From the NCBI GenBank assembly GCA_910585555.1, contig CAJUFU010000022.1:17961-43580 (forward strand): a stretch of DNA of 25,620 bases. The letters are read 5' to 3'. The notes beneath the pieces are model-generated. The model did no database searches. It saw only the letters and a program-made list of their open reading frames with translations, and was not told where the DNA came from. Below, piece by piece: positions 1 through 8,197 of this stretch (its first letter is position 1; each line of letters begins with the position of its first letter). A program made the translations under genes and the position numbers. This stretch comes from an uncultured Lachnospiraceae bacterium. Its GTDB lineage: Bacteria > Bacillota > Clostridia > Lachnospirales > Lachnospiraceae.

Positions 1-957
1 GCTGCCGTAGTAATAACGGATAATCTCGATGGGAGAATAGCCTTCGTCGCCCAGATACTTGGAGCCCCACTGGCTTAGACCGTTGCAGGTCACGTTTCGC
101 CCATCGCAGTAAGCGGTAAAGATGGGCTGACGCACACCGGGGCGGGAGAGATAGTTTGCAAAGATGCTGTCCACCAGGCGGTCGATGTTACTGTAGATAT
201 TGCGCCCGTAAATCCACTTCTGGTCGTAGGCGGTGGAGGAGGTGATGGTGAAATTGTAGCCTTTATTGCGATACCACTCCGTGTACACCCTGTTCAAAGT
301 AAAGGACATAATAGCCAGCGTATTGGCATAGATCGCGCTTTCCGGCCAGGTAGCATAAATTTCGGAAGACACCACATTTTTAATGTAGTCCCGATACCGC
401 ACATAATAGTTGGCGGCGGTGGAGTCTGCGGGGACACCGTCATGTACGATGATATATTCCGGTATGACCACGCGGCTTAAGACGATTTCCCCGGATTCGT
501 CCATAGGCTTGATCTCGTCCTCCGGAATCTTCGGCGGATAGTCGCCGTAGAGCGTATGATCGGGGATGGCGATGATCTCTTCCGTATCCTGCGTCATTTC
601 CGTGGGTATCATTTCGATATTCTGAACGGCGGTCACGTCCGGCAGTACTTCCACGCCGGACACGATCACTGGCTCATAACCGGGAGCCGTGACGGATAAC
701 GTATATTCCGAGTAGGGCATGGGGGAGTTGGGGGTCAGGCTGTATTGCAAGGGCGGTGTTTTTAAGTCTATGGTATCTGTCTGTCCGGAAGAGTTTGTGG
801 TAAGGGTTTCCACGGTGCTGTCCGGTTCTCCGGTAAAGGAGATGGTGATAGATGCGTTCTGTATGGGAATTAATCCTACGTTGGCAGTGACATTAATCTG
901 TAATTGGCCGGTGGCATCTTCGGCGTTTTGTGTGCTCTTTAAGATCTTTTCTTCCAT
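1..957 (-). CDS. SpoIID/LytB-like protein with N-terminal beta domain (3' end beyond window)
   Basis: The reverse strand is open for 319 codons from an ATG at 957-955 to the window edge. A TAA sits directly upstream in frame, so the start is fixed; an ACGAGG ribosome-binding sequence lies just before it. Residues about 17-115 resemble a carboxypeptidase-regulatory-like beta-sandwich. Residues about 183-319 resemble a SpoIID/LytB domain: YRDYIKNVVSSEIYATWP, a stretch where that family has its replicate-and-cleave core, then YDQKWIYGRN and a later LSQWGSKYLG. SpoIID domains in known proteins cut or stimulate cutting of peptidoglycan glycan strands. I see no signal peptide or membrane helix at the N terminus, which is odd for a wall enzyme. 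The missing C terminus may carry a peptidoglycan-binding domain, as in Lachnospiraceae relatives I recall; this cannot be seen here. It diverges from the next gene across 160 bp. Confidence 0.72.
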   Translation of the reverse strand, partial: MEEKILKSTQNAEDATGQLQINVTANVGLIPIQNASITISFTGEPDSTVETLTTNSSGQTDTIDLKTPPLQYSLTPNSPMPYSEYTLSVTAPGYEPVIVSGVEVLPDVTAVQNIEMIPTEMTQDTEEIIAIPDHTLYGDYPPKIPEDEIKPMDESGEIVLSRVVIPEYIIVHDGVPADSTAANYYVRYRDYIKNVVSSEIYATWPESAIYANTLAIMSFTLNRVYTEWYRNKGYNFTITSSTAYDQKWIYGRNIYSNIDRLVDSIFANYLSRPGVRQPIFTAYCDGRNVTCNGLSQWGSKYLGDEGYSPIEIIRYYYGS

Positions 958-1002
958 TTAATACCTCGTTGCTTCTCTTAACTTTAGGGTATGCAATTAA
1001 GG

Positions 1003-1032
1003 TTGCACATGCTACCTTATAAATGGTATACT
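1003..1032 (+). promoter_or_regulatory. Probable promoter of the four-gene block
   Basis: A TTGCAC -35 (1003-1008) and TATACT -10 (1027-1032) are separated by 18 bp in the divergent intergenic region. A perfect TATAAT (1032-1037) overlaps the -10 and could serve instead with another upstream element. Transcription from here would begin about 80 bases before the GTG at 1118. Read by eye only. Confidence 0.45.
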
Positions 1033-1117
1033 ATAATCAGTATGCGATATTATAGACTGCAATCAAATGCCTTATGACTGGCAGTTTGGATAAAATCCCA
1101 ACATGGGGAGTGGAAAC

Positions 1118-4100
1118 GTGAGACAGGTAATAGAAGAAATATTACATGGCAAATTTAATTTTGAGAACGGCTCTCTGGACTTTTCCTGCCCGCGCATTGA
1201 GTTGTCGCTCCATGCCGACACGGCTTGTGAGGGATTTTTTTTGGTATATGGACCGCAGGGACAGGTGACGGAAGGACATGTGGTTTCTTCCGATCTTCGT
1301 ATGGAATGTATTACGAAGACTTTTAGCGGCAGTCAGGATGAGATTCTGTATCGGTTTGATGCGGCGGGAATGGAAGCCGGGGAGGAAGTCAAGGGCGGCT
1401 TTCATGTGATCTCCAATCATGGAGAATATTATCTTCCTTTTATCGTATCAATTGTGCCGGAAATAATCAATTCCAGTCTGGGAAATATCAAGAATCTGTT
1501 CCATTTTACCAATCTGGCAAAGACGAACTGGGAAGAGGCGGTGAAGTTTTTTTATTCAAAGGAGTTTAAAGGCGTCTTTACCGGCAATGACAGACAGCAT
1601 TACGCGGCCTACAAAGGACTTTCGACGGCGGCCGGTAATGAGCATAATATGGAGGAATTCCTTTTAGAAATCAATAAGAAGAAACCGGTGGAGTATATTC
1701 CGGAGGAGAGGGAGATCAAGATTGAGGACCCTTTAGAGACGACCCGGTATGCGCTGGTGGTGAACCGCAACGGCTGGGGATATACCAGACTTCGGATTGC
1801 GGTGGAAGGAGAGTTCTTACAGGTCAAAGAGGATGTGGCTACAGAGTCGGCTTTCCTGGGGAATCTATACCGGGTATACTACTATGTGGAACATGAGAAG
1901 CTGCACGCCGGCAACAATTACGGAGCGATTCTTTTAATACAGGAGCATGAAACTATCCGGATACCGGTCACGGTGGTAAAGAGCACTGAGGGCAGGAAAA
2001 TGCTGGGGTTACAGCGGGAAAAGAAACAGATCACGGTGGAAGTGATGGCTTATTACCAGGCATTTCGTCTAAAGAAGATTGGGACAAAGACTTGGCTTAC
2101 GGAAACAGGTAAACTGCTTGGACGACTGACAGAGATTGATGACAAAGACATTGCGGTGAAGCTGTTCACTGCACAGATGCTGCTCACAGAGGAAAGATAT
2201 AATGAGGGCAGGTGGCTGATCGAGAAACAAAGAGAGCAGGTGGAAGAAAAGAAGGAGGAGGACCCTGCGCTGTGGTGCTATTATCTGTATCTGACCACGC
2301 TTTACAGCAAAGACGATCAGTATGTGGATGAGGCAGCCGCTGTGGTGGAGCATGTATATGAGCGCAATCGGGGAAACTGGCGGATCGCATGGCTTCTCTT
2401 ATATCTTTCAGAGGAATATGTGAAGAGTCCTTCCCGCAAATGGATGCTTTTGGAGGAATTGTTTGGTTATCACTGCACTTCTCCTGTCATCTACATAGAG
2501 GCATGGAATCTGATTCGTGCCAATCCGGCAATGCTCTTAAAGCTGGATGCTTTTGAACAGCAGATATTGATTTATGCGGTTAAAAATGATCTTTTAAAAG
2601 AGGATGTGATTCGTCAGATTGTCTATCTGGTCCAGCACCAGAAGGGATATTCGGACAGTCTGTATAAGATTCTTTCGGGATGTTATGAGAAGATGCAAGA
2701 CAGCGAGATTCTGCACGCGGTCTGCAGTCTGCTCATTAAGGGAAACTGCCGTGGAGAGCAATATTTTCAATGGTATCGCGCCGGGGTGGAGGAAAATCTT
2801 AGGATTACAAGACTCTATGAATATTATATGATGTCCATTTCTTTAGAATATGACGGGCCGCTGCCGAAGATGATACTGATGTATTTTGCCTACCAGAGCG
2901 ATCTGCATTATGAGATTACGGCCTATCTTTATGCCTATGTACACAGGCACAGGGAGGAGATGCCGGATATTTATGTAAACTATACGGCGGCCATGGAACG
3001 TTTTGTGGTAGAGCAGATGAGCCGGGGCAGAGTGAATAAGGACCTTGCTTATCTTTACCGTCATATCATCAGTCTGCCCATGATTGATGAAAAGAGCGCG
3101 GAGGCCCTTTCGTCCATTCTCTTTATGCGGGAGATACGGGTGGATTCTGACCGGGTCAAGGAGGTGGTCTTAACTTATCCTTACCGGGTGGATGAAAAGA
3201 CTTATCCCCTTACAAATGGCAGGGCGTTTGTGCCAATCTATGATTCTGACTGCAAGGTTCTCTTAGGGGACGGGGAAGGCAACCGCTATACGGTGAGCGT
3301 GCCATATCGGATGGAAGCACTGTTTAATCCGGTCAGACTGGCGCTGATGATTGCGCCTTTTGTGCGCGATCACCTGGGGTATGCGATTTACATGTGTTAT
3401 GAGTATCAAAATACCTTTACCTTGCAGGATGACAATGTGGATTTATTTGCGCTGTTAGCGCAGTCAGACCGGATTGAGGAGGATACCAGACAGAAAATCC
3501 GCAGGATGTTGGTCGATTTCTATTATGAAAAGGACAGGATGCGGGAACTGGACGATTATCTACTTGCCCTGCGTCCGGAAGAGATACTGCCCAAAGACCG
3601 GGGAGAGGTCGTGCGCTGTATGGTGAATCGGGGCATGTATGAAGAAGCCTATGAGTGGGTATGCCGCTATGGGCCCTATCGGATGGATGCCAAGACGCTC
3701 TTGAAACTGTGCAGCAGACTGTTAGATCTTCTGGAGATTGAGGACGAGCCTTTGATGAGGGGCGTGCTCTTTTATGTGATGGAGAAGGGGAAGTATGACG
3801 ATAATATACTAAAGTACCTTGTGCGCTATTTTAATGGCAGCATCAAGGATATGCGGGACGTGTGGCGGACGGCGGAGGCTTTCGGCGTAGATGCCTACGG
3901 TCTGTGTGAGCGCATGATTGTACAGATGCTCTATACAGGCGCTCATGTGGGAGAAAAGATTGAAATCTTCCGTTCTTATAATAAAAGCGGCGGGAATGAA
4001 CGTCTCAGGTCAGCGTTCCTCTCCCAGTGTTGTTATGATTATGCGATCGGGGAACAGATTACGGAAGCCTATGTCTTTGAGAGCGTGGTGCAGTTGTATC

Positions 4101-4684
4101 TTGAAAAAGCACCGCTTCATATTGTCTGTAAGATTGCCTGTCTGCGCTACTATGCAGAAAACCGTCAGGAACAGACGAGTCTCATCAAACGGGTGTGTAC
4201 GGAATTTCTACAAGATCTGTTGGACCAACAGATTGTACTGCCGCTCTACAAAGAGTACCAGGGCTATCTGCCGCAGATGGATGCTTTTCTGGACAAGACT
4301 ATGGTGGAGTACCGGGTCAGTCCAGGTGGAAGGGCGGTCATTCACTATGTGATTCAAAGTGAAGGAGAAGGAGAGGAAGAATACTGCAAAGAAGAGATGC
4401 GGGATATGTTCGGCGGCATCTGTGTCAAAGAATTTGTACTGTTTTTTGGGGAGAGACTGCAGTATTATATTACGGAGGAGACGGAAAATGGAGAGCAGCT
4501 GACCAAGAGCGGCACCATTAATAAGAGTGACATCGGACAGGAAAATATCGAGAGCCGGTTTTCGATGCTCAATGATATTATGATTGGCAAGACGTTACAG
4601 GACTATGACACCGTGGATAAACTGCTTTTGGAATATTACAGGCAGGAACACATGGTGGAACAGATGTTTATGTTAATTCGATAA
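1118..4684 (+). CDS. Giant helical-repeat protein, DUF5717-type
   Basis: I prefer the GTG at 1118 over the ATG at 1103: GGGGAG (1105-1110) lies 7 bases before the GTG, while nothing like a ribosome-binding site precedes the ATG. The product is then about 1188 residues with no signal peptide or membrane segment, so probably cytoplasmic. The first ~330 residues alternate short beta-rich stretches, suggesting one or more Ig-like sandwiches. From about 330 to 1000 the sequence is almost wholly helical, with aromatic-rich paired helices resembling TPR or similar solenoid repeats. The last ~120 residues return to a mixed beta region. Length and order match a Lachnospiraceae family that I associate with DUF5717; no function is established to my knowledge. 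It is the first gene of a four-gene block, with only 29 bases to the next gene, suggesting a scaffold for the ATPase-like protein that follows. Confidence 0.78.
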   Translation: MRQVIEEILHGKFNFENGSLDFSCPRIELSLHADTACEGFFLVYGPQGQVTEGHVVSSDLRMECITKTFSGSQDEILYRFDAAGMEAGEEVKGGFHVISNHGEYYLPFIVSIVPEIINSSLGNIKNLFHFTNLAKTNWEEAVKFFYSKEFKGVFTGNDRQHYAAYKGLSTAAGNEHNMEEFLLEINKKKPVEYIPEEREIKIEDPLETTRYALVVNRNGWGYTRLRIAVEGEFLQVKEDVATESAFLGNLYRVYYYVEHEKLHAGNNYGAILLIQEHETIRIPVTVVKSTEGRKMLGLQREKKQITVEVMAYYQAFRLKKIGTKTWLTETGKLLGRLTEIDDKDIAVKLFTAQMLLTEERYNEGRWLIEKQREQVEEKKEEDPALWCYYLYLTTLYSKDDQYVDEAAAVVEHVYERNRGNWRIAWLLLYLSEEYVKSPSRKWMLLEELFGYHCTSPVIYIEAWNLIRANPAMLLKLDAFEQQILIYAVKNDLLKEDVIRQIVYLVQHQKGYSDSLYKILSGCYEKMQDSEILHAVCSLLIKGNCRGEQYFQWYRAGVEENLRITRLYEYYMMSISLEYDGPLPKMILMYFAYQSDLHYEITAYLYAYVHRHREEMPDIYVNYTAAMERFVVEQMSRGRVNKDLAYLYRHIISLPMIDEKSAEALSSILFMREIRVDSDRVKEVVLTYPYRVDEKTYPLTNGRAFVPIYDSDCKVLLGDGEGNRYTVSVPYRMEALFNPVRLALMIAPFVRDHLGYAIYMCYEYQNTFTLQDDNVDLFALLAQSDRIEEDTRQKIRRMLVDFYYEKDRMRELDDYLLALRPEEILPKDRGEVVRCMVNRGMYEEAYEWVCRYGPYRMDAKTLLKLCSRLLDLLEIEDEPLMRGVLFYVMEKGKYDDNILKYLVRYFNGSIKDMRDVWRTAEAFGVDAYGLCERMIVQMLYTGAHVGEKIEIFRSYNKSGGNERLRSAFLSQCCYDYAIGEQITEAYVFESVVQLYLEKAPLHIVCKIACLRYYAENRQEQTSLIKRVCTEFLQDLLDQQIVLPLYKEYQGYLPQMDAFLDKTMVEYRVSPGGRAVIHYVIQSEGEGEEEYCKEEMRDMFGGICVKEFVLFFGERLQYYITEETENGEQLTKSGTINKSDIGQENIESRFSMLNDIMIGKTLQDYDTVDKLLLEYYRQEHMVEQMFMLIR

Positions 4685-4713
4685 TACATATAGATGGAAA
4701 AAGGGCAGGAATC

Positions 4714-6027
4714 ATGTTCTTAGAGCGCAAAGAGGAGGGTAAACTACATAAGGGAAATGTGCTGGCAGGCTATGATCTGGGGGAACAGTATGCCCAGATC
4801 AGCTATTGTGTCTATGGCAGTGAGGATGTGGATACGGTGGCCACGGTAGTGGGTACGAAACAGTACAACATACCGACAGTGTTATGTAAACGAAAAGGAG
4901 TCAACCAGTGGTACTATGGCAAGGATGCGATCAAGAACAGCGAAGAGGAAGACATGTTTCTTGTGGGAAATCTGTTGTCTGCGGCGAGAAAAGGGGAAAA
5001 GATTACCCTGGATGGGGAGAGTTATGACCCGGTGGCGCTGGTCACGCTCTTTATGCGGCGGAGCCTGACTTTGATGAATCTGATTTCCTCTATTGAAAAT
5101 ATTGCGGCTATCATGTTTACGGTGGATGAGCTGGACGACCGCATGGTGGAGATTCTGGCACAGGCGGCGGCCAATTTGAATCTGAAGACGCCTCATATTT
5201 ATTTTCAGAGCCATACCGAGAGCTTTTATTCCTTTATACTGCATCAGCCGCCGGAATTGTGGACTTATCAGGTCATTGCCTGCGAACATGACGGCAGACG
5301 TCTCAAGACTTACCGCATGGAGTGCAACAAGCGGACTACGCCGATTGTGGCGCTGATTGAGGAGCAGATATATGAGACGGTGGTGGTTCCGGAGGAAGAG
5401 GAAGAAGAGCAGGTGAAGAGGGACGCCTTTCGGCTGGCGGACGAGCGGTTTCTGGGGATTGTAGAGAAGATGTGCGAAGGGCGTATTGTCTCCGGGGTTT
5501 ACCTTCTGGGGGATGGGTTCAGAGAGGACTGGCATGAGCGTTCTTTACAGTTCTTGTGTCACAGCCGGCGGGTTTTTCAGGGAAATAATCTTTTTAGCAG
5601 AGGCGCTGTCTATGGTATTTTGGAGAAGCTTGCGCCCAGTGAGGCGGGACAAAGCCATGTCTTTTTGGGGAAGGATAAGCTTAAGTCCAACATAGGGATG
5701 CAGGTGATGCGGCAGGGCAAGGAGTCTTACCTGGCACTCTTAGATGCCGGTGAGAATTGGTATGAGATACACAGGGAGTGCGAGTTCCTTCTAGGTGATG
5801 TGAAGAAACTGGAATTTATTGTCACGCCGCTTACGGGCAAGAATGCGGAGACAAAGGAGATAACGCTTACAGGCGTCAGGGAAACGGGAGCGCCTTTTAC
5901 CAGATATGCGCTGGAAGTGTATATGAGTTCAGCAGATACGGTGCAGGTCAAGGTGACAGATTTGGGGTTCGGAGAACTGTTTGCGGCAAACGGACAGGTG
6001 TGGGAGAACTCCTTTCAGGTATCCTGA
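4714..6027 (+). CDS. Hsp70/actin-like ATPase-fold protein, DUF5716-type
   Basis: This 437-residue protein follows the giant repeat protein. Near the N terminus, VLAGYDLGEQYAQISY resembles the phosphate-1 strand of the actin/Hsp70/sugar-kinase fold. It is followed by NIPTVLCKRKG and WYYGKDA, which recall the PS-V and G-x-x-A region of Hsp70. Around residues 125-170, AIMFTVDELDDRMVEIL and a Q-S-H-T-E-S-F helix fit the region where Hsp70 has its conserved TVP and E-P-x-A-A segments. Residues about 257-300 hold VYLLGDGF and RRVFQGNNLFSRGAVYGIL, like the second phosphate and adenosine loops. A C-terminal ~120-residue beta domain follows. I associate it with DUF5716, but the ATPase assignment is by motif shape only. 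No classical nucleotide-binding signature is intact enough to be certain of activity. It probably works with its neighbours as a chaperone-like or filament-forming unit. Confidence 0.68.
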   Translation: MFLERKEEGKLHKGNVLAGYDLGEQYAQISYCVYGSEDVDTVATVVGTKQYNIPTVLCKRKGVNQWYYGKDAIKNSEEEDMFLVGNLLSAARKGEKITLDGESYDPVALVTLFMRRSLTLMNLISSIENIAAIMFTVDELDDRMVEILAQAAANLNLKTPHIYFQSHTESFYSFILHQPPELWTYQVIACEHDGRRLKTYRMECNKRTTPIVALIEEQIYETVVVPEEEEEEQVKRDAFRLADERFLGIVEKMCEGRIVSGVYLLGDGFREDWHERSLQFLCHSRRVFQGNNLFSRGAVYGILEKLAPSEAGQSHVFLGKDKLKSNIGMQVMRQGKESYLALLDAGENWYEIHRECEFLLGDVKKLEFIVTPLTGKNAETKEITLTGVRETGAPFTRYALEVYMSSADTVQVKVTDLGFGELFAANGQVWENSFQVS

Positions 6028-6042
6028 TCTTACAAGGAAAGG

Positions 6043-6900
6043 ATGATGGAGCGTATGAGTCATATGATTCTGGGGACCGGTAGATGTGCGGAGCATCCTT
6101 ACTATATAGATAGATTTTATGTAAACCTATATTCGGTGGAAGAGCTATGCTATATTCTGGTGGATAAGGCGGAAATGCTGGACCAGGAGATTATGCAGCG
6201 GGATATGGTTCGCTGGCTGGATGAGGAGTGCGGCTTAAGCGATTTAGCGCACGCTCTCTATGCACTTTTGAATCAAAAAGGTTCCACAGCAGCTTATGTG
6301 GGCACAATATTAGAGTATGTATGCCTCTACTCTCCGGAGGCCATCGCCCGGACGGAAGAGATTGTACGCAGCAATGAAGGGTTAAGTCCTTATGAGAGAC
6401 ATAAGGCAAAGGCGGATTATCTGTTGAAAGAGAAACGGTATTTTGCGGCCATGGAGCAGTATTACACCCTGCTTACAAAGCTTTCCGATGAGGACAGGCT
6501 TCTGCAGGCTAAGATTTATCATAATATGGGGGCGGCCTGTGCGGGAATGTTTATGTATGAGCGGGCGGCACAGTGGTTTATAAAATCATACGAGATAGAC
6601 GGCAGGCAGGAGAGTCTGCTTTTATATCTGGCTTCCCAGCGGATGAACCATCCGGATAAGGAATATATTGAGTACATTGCCGAGCATCCGGAGTATCATG
6701 ATGCGTCCCTTAAGGTGGAGCGTATGATGGAACGGGCAGCAGGGGCCTTTGAGGGGTCAGACGAAAACCGTATGCTGGTGACGCTGCAGGTGTTCAAAGA
6801 GGAGGGCAGCGGCATTTTTGGCAACACCGCACCTTACTACGATGAGATTGAGCGGCTGACGGCAGAACTGAAAGAGAAATATCGGGAATACACTGTGTAA
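6043..6900 (+). CDS. TPR-like repeat protein of unknown role
   Basis: The gene encodes 285 residues and starts 15 bases after the ATPase-like gene. AAGGAAAGG (6034-6042) precedes two adjacent ATGs at 6043 and 6046; the second has the better spacing, so the true N terminus may be one residue shorter. There is no signal peptide or membrane helix. The protein is mostly helical. Residues about 115-200 contain paired helices with the tetratricopeptide look (ADYLLKEKRYFAAMEQYY, then IYHNMGAACAGMFMYERAAQ, then WFIKSYEID), with small residues and aromatics where TPRs carry them. The C terminus is a charged helix. Its position suggests an adaptor that binds the ATPase-like protein or the giant repeat protein. 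I do not recognise a named family. Confidence 0.75.
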   Translation: MMERMSHMILGTGRCAEHPYYIDRFYVNLYSVEELCYILVDKAEMLDQEIMQRDMVRWLDEECGLSDLAHALYALLNQKGSTAAYVGTILEYVCLYSPEAIARTEEIVRSNEGLSPYERHKAKADYLLKEKRYFAAMEQYYTLLTKLSDEDRLLQAKIYHNMGAACAGMFMYERAAQWFIKSYEIDGRQESLLLYLASQRMNHPDKEYIEYIAEHPEYHDASLKVERMMERAAGAFEGSDENRMLVTLQVFKEEGSGIFGNTAPYYDEIERLTAELKEKYREYTV

Positions 6901-6927
6901 GATTAAGGGAAATGATGGGAGACAGCA

Positions 6928-8112
6928 ATGGGATTTATTAAGAAATTACTGGCGAGGTTTCGTAGAGATTCCTATGAGGATTTTGAAGAGGATGCCTGGG
7001 AGATAGAGGATGACGAAAGGCAGATAGACTATACCAATCAGGAACAAAGAAATGATTATGTGAGGACCTGTCTGGAAAAGATGGCTGATGCCACAAAGGA
7101 GCTGGAAAATCTCACATTTGAGTATAATATGGTGACCTCCTATCTGAAAGATATGGAAGAGATTGAGGCGCTGCCGCCGGAGGAGAGCGAACAACTTAAA
7201 GATTGTGCCAAGCGGGTCTCTCTTTTACAGGACAGTAAGGCGGACTTCATGGGGCGTCCCCGCCGGATTACAGACGAGAAATACCGCATGATAGAGCGTA
7301 TGGAAGATCAGGTGGAGGAAGGATACCGTAAGATTACCGAGGCGGAAGAGTATCAGGATTTAGTCCGCAAGGATTTGAATCGTCTGGACGGCGAAAAACA
7401 TGCCTATCTGTACCGCAAGAATGAGGTTATGCGGATTATTGCGGATACCAAAGGCATGGCGGTCATCTGTGTGGTTGCGCTGGGACTCTGCATCCTGCTT
7501 CTTACACTGTTGCAGTTTTTCCTGGATATGGATACCCAGATGGGGTATTATCTGGCGGCGGGTGCGGCGGCGTTGGTGATCACCATCGTTTATGTCAGAC
7601 ATGTGGATGCCAGGAAGGAGCTGCGTCGGGTGGAGACCGGGATTAATAAGATCATACTCCTGCAGAATAAGGTGAAGATACGCTATGTGAATAATACGAA
7701 TCTGTTGGAATATCTCTATATGAAATATGGGGTCAAGAGCGCCGAAGAGCTGATGAAGATGTGGGAGAATTATAAGATTGAGAAGGAGGAGCGGGAGAAG
7801 TTCAGGCGGGCGGAGCTTGATCTGGACTACTGCCAGCAGGAGTTGTTAAATATCTTAAAATGCTATCAGATTCAGGATCCGGCTATCTGGCTGCATCAGA
7901 CAGAGGCTATCTTAGATCACAAAGAAATGGTGGAAATTCGTCATAATCTGATTATCAGACGACAGTCGCTGCGAAGGCGGATGGATTATAATAAGGAAGT
8001 GGTGGCGGGTTCTTCCCAGAAAGAGATTAAGGAATTGGTGGAGCAGTATCCACAGTACGCAAAAGAGATTATGAAGACGGTGGAGGAGTACGAAGCGAAA
8101 TTTAGCGGATAA
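6928..8112 (+). CDS. Coiled-coil protein with two central membrane helices
   Basis: The 394-residue product begins 28 bases after the TPR-like gene, with GGGAGA (6914-6919) upstream. Residues 1-170 are very charged and helical, with long heptad-like runs (EKMADATKELENLTFEYN, RMEDQVEEGYRKITEAEE) that should form a coiled coil. Two hydrophobic segments follow at about 173-195 (starting AVICVVALGLCILLL) and 206-223 (starting YYLAAGAAALVITIV), forming a membrane hairpin with a short outside loop. Residues 225-394 are again helical and charged. Both soluble arms therefore face the cytoplasm. The layout suits a membrane anchor or receptor for the three soluble proteins upstream. It is the last gene of the block; purF starts 85 bases later. 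I know no function for it. Confidence 0.78.
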   Translation: MGFIKKLLARFRRDSYEDFEEDAWEIEDDERQIDYTNQEQRNDYVRTCLEKMADATKELENLTFEYNMVTSYLKDMEEIEALPPEESEQLKDCAKRVSLLQDSKADFMGRPRRITDEKYRMIERMEDQVEEGYRKITEAEEYQDLVRKDLNRLDGEKHAYLYRKNEVMRIIADTKGMAVICVVALGLCILLLTLLQFFLDMDTQMGYYLAAGAAALVITIVYVRHVDARKELRRVETGINKIILLQNKVKIRYVNNTNLLEYLYMKYGVKSAEELMKMWENYKIEKEEREKFRRAELDLDYCQQELLNILKCYQIQDPAIWLHQTEAILDHKEMVEIRHNLIIRRQSLRRRMDYNKEVVAGSSQKEIKELVEQYPQYAKEIMKTVEEYEAKFSG

Positions 8113-8197
8113 ACAATACTAAGGGAGTATAGGGGCGGTAATCTGTCATCTGTGGAGAGACGGCGGAAATCCAAATATAAGGAAGGGTTAATTGAAT

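Noticed and set aside
719..961. An 80-codon forward frame opposite the SpoIID-like gene
   Set aside because: The reverse frame is open for 319 codons with recognisable domains; the forward one has no family features.
4882..5535. A 217-codon reverse frame opposite the ATPase-like gene
   Set aside because: Histidine, glutamine and arginine-rich product typical of the antisense of a coding gene; the forward frame is much better supported.
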